Shown here one piece after another: positions 26,047 through 35,157 of a stretch of 64,000 bases of DNA. This stretch comes from Peribacillus deserti (GTDB lineage: Bacteria; Bacillota; Bacilli; Bacillales; DSM-1321). Position 1 is the stretch's first letter. The number at the start of each line of letters is the position of its first letter. A program made the translations under genes and the position numbers. The stretch is taken from positions 1 to 64,000 of the forward strand of contig NZ_PGUY01000062.1 in NCBI RefSeq assembly GCF_002863585.1, read 5' to 3'. The notes beneath the pieces were generated by a model, which was not told the DNA's origin, did not search any database, and saw only the letters and a list, made by a program, of their open reading frames with translations.

Positions 26047-27213
26047 ATGAAACGCTTGTTAATTATAGGAATCCTTTTCTTCGTTTCATTTGGGCTTGCT
26101 GTGCCGAAGAGTTCTGCTGAAGGCTCTGCAGAACAATTGGCTGACAATGCAAGGTCCGCAATATTAATAGAACGTGATACTGGCAAAATTTTATACGATA
26201 AGGAATCTCACGTAAAACTGCCTCCAGCCAGTATGACAAAAATTATGACGATGCTCCTGATCATGGAAGCCATTGAAAATGGCAAGCTTTCCATGAATGA
26301 GAAAATTCGCACGAGTGAGTATGCAGCTTCAATGGGAGGTTCACAAATCTTCCTGGAACCTGGCGAAGAAATGACTGCCGAACAAATGCTGAAGGGCATA
26401 GCGATCGGATCAGGAAATGATGCTGCTGTGGCAATGGCGGAAAGAATAGCAGGATCCGTAGATGCCTTTGTAGATATGATGAACAATAAAGCTAAAGAAC
26501 TGGGATTAACTCATACAAAGTTCCAAAACCCGACAGGCCTTCCTACTAAGGATCATTACAGCACTGCTTTTGATATGGCGATGATGGCTAAAGAACTATT
26601 GAAATACGACGGAAAAATAACGAAATTCACGGGGACTTACGAAGATTATCTCCGGGAAGATACAGATAAAAAATTCTGGCTGGTCAATACAAACAGACTG
26701 GTTAAATTCTATCCTGGCGTAGATGGTTTAAAAACGGGCTTTACGCAGGAAGCGAAATACTGCCTGACCGCTACAGCCAAGAAAAATAATATGCGTGTGA
26801 TCGCAGTCATATTTGGAGCACCAACGCCAAAAGACCGTAATGCGCAGATTACCTCCATGCTGGATTATGCCTTTTCTCATTACCAAACATATCCCGTTTA
26901 TAAAAGAGGAGAAAAGCTGACAGATGTGTTTGTAAGTAAAGGCAGCAGGAATAAAGTCGAAGGTGTTACAGGTGAACCGATTTCTATTCTGGCAAAAAAA
27001 GGGGAAACAAAAAAAGGGATCACCAAAAAGGTAGTCCTAAATAAAGATCTAAAGGCACCTGTATATAAGGGTGAACGAATTGGAACGCTGCTGGTGATGA
27101 AGGATGGCAAAACAGTATCCGAATCGGCAATTGTAGCAAATTCGAATGTTCAAAAGGCGAGCTGGTGGAAGAACTTCAAACAATCCTTCAGCATGTTTAC
27201 CCGCAGTGAATAG
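26047..27213 (+). CDS. dacF: D-alanyl-D-alanine carboxypeptidase DacF
   Basis: A 388-aa penicillin-binding protein acting in the forespore on spore peptidoglycan. Signal peptide is about 1-24 (LLIIGILFFVSFGLA...SSAEG). Active-site motifs: S62-M-T-K65, SGN in IGSGNDAAVA, and KTG in GLKTGFTQEA. A C-terminal PBP5-like beta domain and an amphipathic end (ASWWKNFKQSFSMF) suit membrane anchoring. It lies just upstream of the spoIIA operon, as in B. subtilis; read-through from its sigma-F promoter would boost spoIIA. Confidence 0.95.
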   Translation: MKRLLIIGILFFVSFGLAVPKSSAEGSAEQLADNARSAILIERDTGKILYDKESHVKLPPASMTKIMTMLLIMEAIENGKLSMNEKIRTSEYAASMGGSQIFLEPGEEMTAEQMLKGIAIGSGNDAAVAMAERIAGSVDAFVDMMNNKAKELGLTHTKFQNPTGLPTKDHYSTAFDMAMMAKELLKYDGKITKFTGTYEDYLREDTDKKFWLVNTNRLVKFYPGVDGLKTGFTQEAKYCLTATAKKNNMRVIAVIFGAPTPKDRNAQITSMLDYAFSHYQTYPVYKRGEKLTDVFVSKGSRNKVEGVTGEPISILAKKGETKKGITKKVVLNKDLKAPVYKGERIGTLLVMKDGKTVSESAIVANSNVQKASWWKNFKQSFSMFTRSE

Positions 27214-27278
27214 ATGAGTGTCTAAATTTAGGTTATTCGGGCTAATATACGGGAATTCACACTAGTTTTGTCACCCTT

Positions 27279-27306
27279 GAAGGAATATGCAAAGACTATC
27301 TAGAAT
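27279..27306 (+). promoter_or_regulatory. Sigma-H-like promoter of spoIIA
   Basis: GAAGGAATA (27279-27287) and CTAGAAT (27300-27306), separated by 12 nt, fit the sigma-H consensus RnAGGAwWW / RnnGAAT except for one base. A partial Spo0A-box-like TTTTGTCACC lies just upstream (about 27265-27274). Confidence 0.55.
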
Positions 27307-27342
27307 TGACTCACTATAGGACAGAGAAGGAGGCTGTAAATA

Positions 27343-27693
27343 GTGAGTCTTTTCATTAACCAGGAAATAAAGGATAACATCCTGTGCATCCGATTGAGTG
27401 GAGAGCTTGACCACCATTCTGCAGAGGAGTTAAAAGAAAAAGCATCTGCAGCCATTGAGAAGCACGGAATCCAGCACATTATTTTAAATTTGGAAGAATT
27501 GAGTTTTATGGATAGTTCAGGTCTGGGTGTAGTAATGGGCCGATATAAACAAATCAAGCAGAAGCACGGCGAAATGATTGTTTGTGCTATATCTCCACCT
27601 GTAAAGAGGCTTTTTGATATGTCCGGATTATTTAAAATTATTAAACTGGAAGTATCAGAGGAAAATGCTTTACAAAGATTGGGGGCTGCTTAG
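27343..27693 (+). CDS. spoIIAA: Anti-sigma F factor antagonist SpoIIAA
   Basis: A 116-aa STAS-domain protein. Dephosphorylated SpoIIAA binds SpoIIAB and frees sigma-F in the forespore. The phosphorylated serine lies in [14 protein letters not shown] (S58 by count). The start is GTG, with AAGGAGG about 11 nt upstream. First gene of the spoIIAA-AB-sigF operon. Confidence 0.96.
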   Translation: MSLFINQEIKDNILCIRLSGELDHHSAEELKEKASAAIEKHGIQHIILNLEELSFMDSSGLGVVMGRYKQIKQKHGEMIVCAISPPVKRLFDMSGLFKIIKLEVSEENALQRLGAA

Positions 27694-28134
27694 ATGAAAA
27701 ATGAAATGAACTTACAATTTTCTGCTTTAAGCCAGAATGAATCCTTTGCCCGTGTTGCCGTGGCTGCTTTTATTGCCCAGCTCGACCCGACTATGGATGA
27801 ATTAACAGAAATCAAAACGGTTGTTTCTGAAGCGGTAACGAATTCGATTATTCACGGATATGAGAGTGACCCTACCGGTGTAGTATTCATTTCCGTAACC
27901 ATCGAAGAAGACAGCGTGGAGCTTACAATCCGCGACGAAGGCATTGGTATTGATGATGTCGAGGAGGCAAGACAGCCGCTATTCACAACAAAACCGGATC
28001 TGGAACGCTCAGGAATGGGCTTCACCATCATGGAAAACTTCATGGACGATATAAAAGTCATTTCACACAAGGGTGAGGGAACAATCATAAGATTAAAAAA
28101 GCAACTGACTAAAAGTAATGCTTTTTGCAATTAA
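27694..28134 (+). CDS. spoIIAB: Anti-sigma F factor / kinase SpoIIAB
   Basis: A 146-aa GHKL-type kinase that binds sigma-F with ATP and phosphorylates SpoIIAA. The N box is [15 protein letters not shown], the G1 box [10 protein letters not shown], and the G2 box [11 protein letters not shown]. It begins directly after the spoIIAA stop. Confidence 0.96.
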   Translation: MKNEMNLQFSALSQNESFARVAVAAFIAQLDPTMDELTEIKTVVSEAVTNSIIHGYESDPTGVVFISVTIEEDSVELTIRDEGIGIDDVEEARQPLFTTKPDLERSGMGFTIMENFMDDIKVISHKGEGTIIRLKKQLTKSNAFCN

Positions 28135-28146
28135 GGAGACTTGTAT

Positions 28147-28905
28147 ATGGATGTGGAGGTCAAAAACGAAAAAAGCAGGGTGCATTTAAAGGATGATGAA
28201 GTCCGGGATTTGATCAAGCGCAGCCAGAGTGGAGACCAGGGAGCAAGGGAATTAATTGTCCAAAGTAATTTAAGGCTTGTATGGTCTGTGGTGCAGAGGT
28301 TTTTAAACAGAGGCTATGAACCAGATGATTTATTTCAAATTGGGTGCATCGGCTTGCTGAAATCAGTCGATAAATTTGATTTATCATTTGACGTAAAGTT
28401 TTCAACGTATGCCGTACCGATGATTATTGGAGAAATCCAGCGGTTCATCCGCGACGATGGAACCGTAAAGGTGAGCCGTTCCTTAAAGGAAATGGCCAAT
28501 AAAATCCGCAGAGCTAAAGACGAACTTTCCAAGAACATTGGAAGGGTTCCGTCAGTGAATGAGCTCGCTGAATATTTAGAGCTTACCCCTGAAGAAATTA
28601 TTATGGCTCAGGAGGCAAGCAGGGCACCGTCTTCCATCCATGAAACTGTATTCGAAAATGATGGGGATCCTATTACCCTGCTCGACCAGATCGCAGATGC
28701 TAATGAATCTAAGTGGTTTGACAAAATTGCCTTGAAGGAAGCCATCCTGGAGCTGGATGAACGCGAGAGGCTGATTGTCTACCTGAGATACTACAAGGAC
28801 CAGACACAGTCTGAAGTAGCAACGAGACTGGGTATATCACAGGTCCAAGTATCGAGGCTGGAGAAAAAAATCTTGAAACAAATGAAAACCCGAATGGATG
28901 AGTGA
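28147..28905 (+). CDS. sigF: RNA polymerase sigma-F factor
   Basis: The first forespore-specific sigma factor, 252 aa. Region 2 is visible (NLRLVWSVVQRFLNRGYEPDDLFQIGCIGLLKSVDKFDLS...FSTYAVPMIIGEIQRF), then region 3 (SLKEMANKIRRAKDEL) and region 4 (LDERERLIVYLRYYKDQTQSEVATRLGISQVQVSRLEKKIL). ATG 28147 has AAGGAG 8 nt upstream; the in-frame TTG at 28141 is too close to it. Third gene of spoIIA. Confidence 0.96.
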   Translation: MDVEVKNEKSRVHLKDDEVRDLIKRSQSGDQGARELIVQSNLRLVWSVVQRFLNRGYEPDDLFQIGCIGLLKSVDKFDLSFDVKFSTYAVPMIIGEIQRFIRDDGTVKVSRSLKEMANKIRRAKDELSKNIGRVPSVNELAEYLELTPEEIIMAQEASRAPSSIHETVFENDGDPITLLDQIADANESKWFDKIALKEAILELDERERLIVYLRYYKDQTQSEVATRLGISQVQVSRLEKKILKQMKTRMDE

Positions 28906-28923
28906 TCCATTACGGGTTTTTTT
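28886..28923 (+). terminator. Terminator after sigF
   Basis: AAAACCCG..TGGAT pairs with ATCCA..CGGGTTTTTTT; the left arm overlaps the end of sigF. Confidence 0.85.
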
Positions 28924-28954
28924 ATTTTAAGACCCCACAGCTTTAAAAGAATCA

Positions 28955-29130
28955 TGCCTGCCTTCAATAAAATCTTTCATGCATTTCAGGAATCGTGCAT
29001 AAATCCCAAGAATCATTCATTAATCCCGAGAATCGTGCATATATCTCAAAAATCGTGCATAAATCTAAAAAGTCATGCATAAATCCAAAGAATCGTGCAT
29101 ACAACTCAAAAATCGTTTATAAATCCTCAA
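28955..29130. repeat. Array C: ~9 degenerate 20-bp units with ATCGTGCATAAATC core
   Basis: About nine units close to AGAATCGTGCATAAATCCCA repeat every ~20 bp between sigF and spoVAA. The edges are more decayed than the centre. Confidence 0.8.
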
Positions 29131-29179
29131 CAAAGGACTCAAGCTGTATCCCTTCCAATTTATGGTGAATGAAGTTTTA

Positions 29180-29208
29180 GTATGTTCGTCTTAAAGCCAA
29201 CCATACTA
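29180..29208 (+). promoter_or_regulatory. Sigma-G-like promoter of spoVA
   Basis: GTATG (29180-29184), a 17-nt spacer and CATACTA (29202-29208) match the late forespore sigma-G consensus, 36 nt before the spoVAA ATG. Confidence 0.65.
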
Positions 29209-29243
29209 GATATATAAAGTATTAAATACAGGATGTGGCGGAA

Positions 29244-29864
29244 ATGGACAATATCTTATACGTAAAGATGCGCCATCGTGTTGAGGTTGAGAATAAAAGA
29301 GAGATTAAGGTGAAGGATATTGCTGTCCTGGTTGGCCCGGAACGTATACTTAAGGAAGTAGAAGATATGACTGTATATCATATCATTCCAGAAGATCAAA
29401 ATCTGGTTATTCTAGATTCTGCAAAACTGATAAAGGCCGTAATCGGTCAAAAGCCTGATATAGAAATTCAGTTGATTGGGCTGTCCCAAACGATTATAGA
29501 AGTCATTATAAAGAAGAGGAAGCATTCGGTTGGTTTATTTATCATTGTCTGGTTCCTGTTATTTGTGGGGGCTGCTATAGCCATAATGAATTTTCATGAG
29601 GATGTCAGCATGCAGGAAGTGCACCAGAAGCTGTACAAGCTCATAACCGGCAGGGATGTCAGAAAGCCGTTAATCATGCAGATTCCTTATTCATTCGGAC
29701 TGGGAGCAGGTATGATTTTATTTTTTAATCATTTCTTTAAAAAGAAATTCAACGATGAACCAAGCCCGCTTGAAGTAGAAATTTTTAATTATCAGCAAGA
29801 TCTGGATCAATATGTAATTATGCACGAAAACAAGGAGAATATTAAACATATTCATGATCATTAA
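29244..29864 (+). CDS. spoVAA: Stage V sporulation protein AA
   Basis: A 206-aa SpoVA protein of the forespore inner membrane, part of the system for dipicolinic acid movement. An N-terminal soluble domain (KMRHRVEVENKREIKVKDIAV) is followed by two membrane segments (VGLFIIVWFLLFVGAAIAIMNF and IPYSFGLGAGMILFFNHFF) and the conserved NDEPSPLEVEIFNYQQDLDQY. ATG 29244 gives the same length as the B. subtilis protein; a GTG at 29235 is the alternative. Confidence 0.94.
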   Translation: MDNILYVKMRHRVEVENKREIKVKDIAVLVGPERILKEVEDMTVYHIIPEDQNLVILDSAKLIKAVIGQKPDIEIQLIGLSQTIIEVIIKKRKHSVGLFIIVWFLLFVGAAIAIMNFHEDVSMQEVHQKLYKLITGRDVRKPLIMQIPYSFGLGAGMILFFNHFFKKKFNDEPSPLEVEIFNYQQDLDQYVIMHENKENIKHIHDH

Positions 29865-30276
29865 GATTCTTTTTGCCATGGTGACTGGTCTCGCGGGCGG
29901 ATTGGCGGTAGGTTCCGGATTTGTAGCATTTCTAACTGTCCTTGGCATTGTTCCCAGGTTAACACAACTGACCAAAACCATTCATAGAATCAGACATTAT
30001 GAATGGGCAGTGGTCCTTGGAGCTGTTTTAGGCGGATGGGTCAGTCTCGCCGATACGATATTCTTCCTGCCCTCTATTCTGTTAATACCCATCGGTCTGG
30101 CCAGCGGGATTTTCAATGGAATGCTTGCAGCGGCACTTACTGAGGTTCTCAATGTTATGCCTTTATTGTCAAAACGGATTGGAGTCCAGGAGAAAATTGT
30201 GGTGCTGATGATGGCTCTTGTACTCGGCAAGGTAATTGGTTCGCTGTTTCAATGGATCTTCTTCGTGGATTTATAA
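29854..30276 (+). CDS. spoVAB: Stage V sporulation protein AB
   Basis: A 140-aa membrane protein with four hydrophobic segments. It begins IKILFAMVTGLAGGLAVGSGFVAFLTVLGIVPRL and ends VLGKVIGSLFQWIFFVDL. It overlaps spoVAA by 11 nt. In B. subtilis spoVAC-AD-AEB would follow; here only 39 nt separate it from the spoVAEA-type gene. Confidence 0.93.
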   Translation: MIIKILFAMVTGLAGGLAVGSGFVAFLTVLGIVPRLTQLTKTIHRIRHYEWAVVLGAVLGGWVSLADTIFFLPSILLIPIGLASGIFNGMLAAALTEVLNVMPLLSKRIGVQEKIVVLMMALVLGKVIGSLFQWIFFVDL

Positions 30277-30315
30277 TGGTAAGCCACTCTTACGATATCA
30301 GAAAGGAAACTCTCC

Positions 30316-30945
30316 ATGTCAGAAAAACGAAAAATTATCATCATAACGGACGGGGACGAATACGCAAAACGTTCCGTAGAGCGGGCAGCCAGCGAGGTTG
30401 GAGGCAGATGTATCTCTTTGTCGCACGGTAATCCGACCATGTTAACCGGTCCGGATATGATTCAACTTATTAAAATGGCCCCTTTTGATCCGGTTTTAGT
30501 CATGTTCGATGACAGCGGGCTGATCGGCGAAGGCTTTGGGGAATCAGCCATGAAATATATTGCTTCCCATAAGGACATCGAGGTCCTGGGTTTAATTGCC
30601 GTCGCCTCAAACACTAGACAAAATGAATGGACTCGAGTGGATGTCTGCATAGACCGGGACGGGAACCTGACTCCCTATGGGGTGGATAAAAATGGCGTAC
30701 CGGAGCTTGAAATCGGAAAGCTTCATGGTGATACCGTTTACTGCATCGATCAATTGCATCTGCCTATAGTCGTTGGAGTTGGTGATATTGGAAAAATGGA
30801 CGGCAGAGACTCTGCGGACATCGGGGCTCCCATTACGAAAAAAGCAGTAGAGCTGATTCTTGAACGAAGCGGTTTCAATACGGAGGAATATAATACGCCT
30901 TATATTGAAGAAGGAATGGAGGATCACAGAGAGAGAGAGCAATAA
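30316..30945 (+). CDS. spoVAEA: Stage V sporulation protein AE (SpoVAEa type)
   Basis: A 209-aa soluble SpoVAEa-family protein. It starts [38 protein letters not shown] and contains [15 protein letters not shown] and the late [32 protein letters not shown] precedes the ATG. It is the third and last gene of a shortened spoVA operon; the C, D, AEb and AF genes are not in this window. Confidence 0.92.
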   Translation: MSEKRKIIIITDGDEYAKRSVERAASEVGGRCISLSHGNPTMLTGPDMIQLIKMAPFDPVLVMFDDSGLIGEGFGESAMKYIASHKDIEVLGLIAVASNTRQNEWTRVDVCIDRDGNLTPYGVDKNGVPELEIGKLHGDTVYCIDQLHLPIVVGVGDIGKMDGRDSADIGAPITKKAVELILERSGFNTEEYNTPYIEEGMEDHREREQ

Positions 30946-31070
30946 GAAGATTTAATCTTGATGTAACGAGAATATTATGTTAATTTTAGTTTAATAATTT
31001 AGTGAATTAAAGCACATATTAGAGTTTTGTGATTTTTGGAACCTTTATTTGGTACAAGGATATGATAAAG

Positions 31071-31119
31071 AAAAAGGGTCTGGCTCCCTTATATTCAAAA
31101 CCGGGCCAGATCCTTTTTT
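31071..31119 (+). terminator. Terminator after spoVA operon
   Basis: AAAAAGGGTCTGGC pairs with GGCCAGATCCTTTTTT over a 19-nt loop, separating spoVA from lysA. Confidence 0.85.
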
Positions 31120-31164
31120 AGATACAGTTATTGCCTCTAATAGCTTAGAAGGGAAGAGACATTC

Positions 31165-32484
31165 ATGTATTATTACGGTACAAGCAGAGTAAATGAAAAC
31201 AATTCATTAGAAATCGGCGGAGTGGACACATTACATTTAGTATCGAAATACGGTTCTCCTCTTTATGTATATGACGTAGCGCTGATCCGTGAAAGAGCAA
31301 GAGGCTTTAAAGAGACATTTGAGAAAATGGGGGTTTCCGCTCAGGTAGCTTATGCGAGTAAAGCATTCTCTTCTGTCGCAATGATCCAGCTTGTTGAAGA
31401 AGAAGGCCTTTCCCTGGATGTAGTTTCAGCTGGGGAGCTCTACACAGCTATAGCAGCGGGGTTCCCGAGGGAACGGATTCATTTTCATGGAAATAATAAA
31501 AGTATAGAAGAAATTCAGATGGCACTCCGAGAAGATATCGGCTGCATAGTCGTAGACAATTTCTCTGAACTTTACCTATTGGAAGAGATCTGCAGAGATT
31601 TGGATAAAACAGCAAAAATTTTACTTAGAGTGACTCCGGGGATTGAAGCACACACACATGATTATATTCTTACTGGACAAGAAGATTCAAAGTTCGGGTT
31701 TGACTTGATGAATGGCCAGGCCGAGGAAGCTCTAATGCACAGCCTTCAGTCAGATAGTTATGAGGTGCTTGGCATCCATTGTCATATAGGCTCTCAAATC
31801 TTTGAGACTACTGGATTTATCCTGGCGGCCAGAAAAATTATCGAGCAGATGAAAAAATGGTATAAAGAATTAAACTACCAGCCAAAAGTCCTCAATCTTG
31901 GCGGAGGTTTCGGAATCCGATATACAGAAGAAGACGATCCGCTTCCAGCCTCTGTATACGTAGAGAAAATTGTTACAGAAGTAAAAGAGCAAATCGATTC
32001 TTCCGAGCTGGATATGCCTGAAATATGGATTGAACCGGGACGTTCACTCGTTGGAGATGCCGGAACAACTTTATACAAGCTTGGGTCAGTAAAAGAAGTG
32101 CCCAATATCCGTAAGTATCTGGCCATTGATGGAGGCATGAGCGACAATATCCGTCCAGCCCTTTACGATGCCAAATATGAAGCGGTTATTGCGAACAGGC
32201 CGCTGGACAAACCGGAAGAAACGGTATCCATTGCGGGCAAATGCTGTGAGAGCGGTGATATGCTGATTTGGGACCTGCCTCTCCCAAAAGCAGAACGTGG
32301 AGAAATCCTGGCTGTCTTCTGTACAGGAGCGTATGGATATTCAATGGCCAATAATTATAATAGAATTCCAAGGCCTGCAGTAGTCTTTGTCGAAAATGGC
32401 GAAGAACAGCTTGTTATCGAGCGCGAGTCTCTGGAAGATCTAATCAAGCATGACAAGCCTCTTAAGCAGAAAGTAACGAAATAA
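31165..32484 (+). CDS. lysA: Diaminopimelate decarboxylase
   Basis: A 439-aa PLP enzyme making lysine from meso-diaminopimelate. PLP lysine is K66 in AYASKAF. Further motifs are HCHIGSQ, LNLGGGFGIRY, EPGRSLVGDAG and the late CTGAYGYSMANNYN. AGAAGGGAAGAG precedes the ATG. Placement after spoVA is conserved in Bacillus. Confidence 0.96.
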   Translation: MYYYGTSRVNENNSLEIGGVDTLHLVSKYGSPLYVYDVALIRERARGFKETFEKMGVSAQVAYASKAFSSVAMIQLVEEEGLSLDVVSAGELYTAIAAGFPRERIHFHGNNKSIEEIQMALREDIGCIVVDNFSELYLLEEICRDLDKTAKILLRVTPGIEAHTHDYILTGQEDSKFGFDLMNGQAEEALMHSLQSDSYEVLGIHCHIGSQIFETTGFILAARKIIEQMKKWYKELNYQPKVLNLGGGFGIRYTEEDDPLPASVYVEKIVTEVKEQIDSSELDMPEIWIEPGRSLVGDAGTTLYKLGSVKEVPNIRKYLAIDGGMSDNIRPALYDAKYEAVIANRPLDKPEETVSIAGKCCESGDMLIWDLPLPKAERGEILAVFCTGAYGYSMANNYNRIPRPAVVFVENGEEQLVIERESLEDLIKHDKPLKQKVTK

Positions 32485-32543
32485 AAACAAACATAATTAC
32501 TCTATAAGGCAGCCTGTTTCCTCAAAAATGGAACTGGCTGCAT

Positions 32544-32572
32544 AAAAAGACTGCTGCTGGTAGTCTTTTTTT
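32544..32572 (+). terminator. Terminator after lysA
   Basis: AAAAAGACT pairs with AGTCTTTTTTT. A second, longer hairpin (GGCAGC...GCTGC, about 32510-32541) precedes it. Confidence 0.8.
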
Positions 32573-32639
32573 GTCTCCAGCAATTTTATAAACGGTGCGG
32601 ATAATCAAGGGATTTAACTTAGAACCGTTTAATGGCCTG

Positions 32640-32735
32640 CCGTCACCTTTATGAGGGTAAATGGGAATTTTCAAGAGGGAGAAATCCATTTTTAAGAGGG
32701 GTAAATTCAATTTTATGGGGAATCATAAAGGATAC
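32640..32735. repeat. Array F: short decayed array, ~4 units
   Basis: TTTATGAGGGTAAATGGGAATTTT and following units (AGAGGGAGAAATCC, AGAGGGGTAAATTC, TTTATGGGG) recur at ~20-21 bp. They look like the reverse complement of array B. Confidence 0.5.
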
Positions 32736-32765
32736 TAAAAGAAAATTTCATAAACGGCAAAAAAC

Positions 32766-32794
32766 AAAAAAGCAGCCAAAACGGCTGCTTTTTT
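32766..32794. terminator. Terminator for ypuA, bidirectional
   Basis: AAAAAAGCAGCC pairs perfectly with GGCTGCTTTTTT around a 5-nt loop, at the 3' end of ypuA on the minus strand. Confidence 0.85.
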
Positions 32795-33668
32795 AAGAAA
32801 ATAATGCTTTGATTGCGTCTATTAAACTAATGAAAAACTGTTTTAATTTGTCTAAGAATGATTGGCCTTCCTCGGAATGCAGGTAATTAGAGACCGCTTC
32901 TTTCGCCTTTCCTAATTCCTGGCCGACTCCTTTCCAGTCAATATTCAGGTCTTTTAGTTTCTGGAAAAGATCTAAAAGGCTTTGAATCTGCTGTTCAGTG
33001 AGTTTGATTCCAAGATCTTGGGCAGCCTGCTCAATGATGGAGCGTATATCTTCTTCAGTTTTAGGCGGATTTTTGGCCATCTCATCTTTAATTTTGGTAA
33101 TAAGAGCGGATGCTTTCTCTTTACCGACCTGGTCGCCTAGTGTAGCGGTTTTAACCATTTCTTCATTTGCGGCTTGTTTTACATCTTCAGGAATCGTTTT
33201 GTCGGCTGTAACTTCATAAGCTTTAATGATTCCTGTCAATGCTGCAGTACCGGAAACCTCAAATGGAGCACTAATTTGGATGTCCGCGTCCTTAACCCCG
33301 GCAGTTGCGAGAGCATTGATGTACATGTCTTTCGTCACCCAAGTAATATTTTTTGTATTCACGTTCAGGCCCGAACTTTGTTTTCCCAATGTAATCGAAG
33401 AGGAAGAAAGCGCACGTGTGCCAATTAATCGTGCAGAGATATATTTTCCAAGATATTTATGCTCTTCTTCATTTGAAACCGTAACGATGTCTGCATCTTT
33501 TGGAGCATTGAATTCTGCAAGCAGCATGTTCTTCTGTTCTTCCGAGAGATCCTCACCCAGTGTAATAATTCTCTCTCCAGGTGCCGCATCGGCATACGCT
33601 TTTAAAGGTAAAAGGGCGATCAGTGACACAAAGAGGACAGCCCACCATTTTATATTTTTAATTTTCAT
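32793..33668 (-). CDS. ypuA: Secreted DUF1002 protein YpuA
   Basis: A 291-aa exported protein. The signal peptide is residues 1-27 (WWAVLFVSLIALLPLKAYADA). The DUF1002 domain includes LGEDLSEEQKNMLLAEF, SSSSITLG, NITWVTKDMYINALATAG and PFEVSGTAALTGI. A helical C-terminus follows. Function is unknown. AAGGAGG precedes the ATG. Position between lysA and the rib/scp genes is as in B. subtilis. Confidence 0.9.
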   Translation of the reverse strand: MKIKNIKWWAVLFVSLIALLPLKAYADAAPGERIITLGEDLSEEQKNMLLAEFNAPKDADIVTVSNEEEHKYLGKYISARLIGTRALSSSSITLGKQSSGLNVNTKNITWVTKDMYINALATAGVKDADIQISAPFEVSGTAALTGIIKAYEVTADKTIPEDVKQAANEEMVKTATLGDQVGKEKASALITKIKDEMAKNPPKTEEDIRSIIEQAAQDLGIKLTEQQIQSLLDLFQKLKDLNIDWKGVGQELGKAKEAVSNYLHSEEGQSFLDKLKQFFISLIDAIKALFS

Positions 33669-33838
33669 TGTTTAAACCTCCTTATATTGTTAGACGGATA
33701 ACAAGCAATCTATGATTCACATCCAACATATAAAACTAATCTTATAGTAGACTATCACTTTTTTCAAAAACCGAAAAGAAAAATATGAAAATGCTCATGA
33801 TATGAAAACAGATGGAAAACCCAAAAAACAAGAAAATG

Positions 33839-33867
33839 TTGAATAAGAATATGAATTTTTGTATGAT
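33839..33867 (+). promoter_or_regulatory. Probable sigma-A promoter of ribT
   Basis: TTGAAT (33839-33844), a 17-nt spacer and TATGAT (33862-33867). It suggests that ribT is transcribed independently here. Confidence 0.5.
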
Positions 33868-33898
33868 TATTAGGAGTTGGGAAGAAATTAGATAATAA

Positions 33899-34294
<396 letters not shown>

Positions 34295-34339
34295 ATATTG
34301 TTGGTATGACCCCGAAAATTAAATAGTCGTTAATAAAAG

Positions 34340-34375
34340 ATCCCTGTCCCATTTCATTTAGACAGGGATGCTTTA
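34340..34375. terminator. Terminator between ribT and ypuF
   Basis: ATCCCTGTC pairs with GACAGGGAT between two convergent genes; the T run (GCTTTACT) is weak. Confidence 0.6.
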
Positions 34376-34406
34376 CTAATGTGAGTAATACTCGATTGGA
34401 CAGCGT

Positions 34407-34928
34407 TTATTCTTTTGTATGTCTTAGCTGGAGCTGTTTCGTCCGTTCTTTAATCACATCAGAACGGTCGCGGGTTTTATGTCTATTGATTAATTCGTAA
34501 TTATTTAGATCACTTTGGCTTATCCAGGTAAGCTTTCTCTCTTTACTCTCCTGCATACATAGGTCTAAAAGCGGTTTTTTAAGGGGGAGAGATATACTTT
34601 CATAGTCTTTTCCTTGCTCCAATCTGCTTTCCACCCGGGAAATTAACTCAATTAAGGCATTAAAATGGATACCAAGTGCATCCACCTGCATTTGTTGTTC
34701 CATTAGGATTCTTTTTGCTTTACTTAGAGACCTCGAAGCTCCTTTCACATTTTTTCTGCGGTAATGGTAGAGTGAAACAGCAAGCTGGATGAATCCAACC
34801 CACACCGGATTTCTTCGATTGGACGGCTCTTCTTTCCAATATTCCTCTAATATTTCATGGCATTCAAAATAATCACGCGTACAGTGAAACTCCAGTAAAA
34901 ACTTTATAAATGCGTTTGGACTGTTCAC
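34407..34928 (-). CDS. ypuF: DUF309 protein YpuF
   Basis: A 173-aa protein. The N-terminal half is the DUF309 domain, with the signature FHCTRDYFECHEILEEYWKEE and GFIQLAVSLYHYRRKN. The C-terminal tail is charged. Function is unknown. GTG 34928 has GGGGGAT 7 nt upstream; a TTG one codon earlier is less well spaced. It is divergent from scpA. Confidence 0.88.
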   Translation of the reverse strand: MNSPNAFIKFLLEFHCTRDYFECHEILEEYWKEEPSNRRNPVWVGFIQLAVSLYHYRRKNVKGASRSLSKAKRILMEQQMQVDALGIHFNALIELISRVESRLEQGKDYESISLPLKKPLLDLCMQESKERKLTWISQSDLNNYELINRHKTRDRSDVIKERTKQLQLRHTKE

Positions 34929-35157
34929 CAAAGATCCCCCTTTTTTTGGATGAATGTTTACCTAGTGTAGCATAAGTGAGGATACGCTGGTTACCCAGCA
35001 GGAGTTATCTCTCTAAAATGAACCTGGCAATCATACAGAATGCTTAATCTTGTGTGTTATTTTATAGTTTTGTATTGGACAATAGCATGTAATCCTCTAT
35101 ACTATGAATAGCCTCTAATAGATATATGCACTTTTATAGAAAATCTGGTGAAATATA

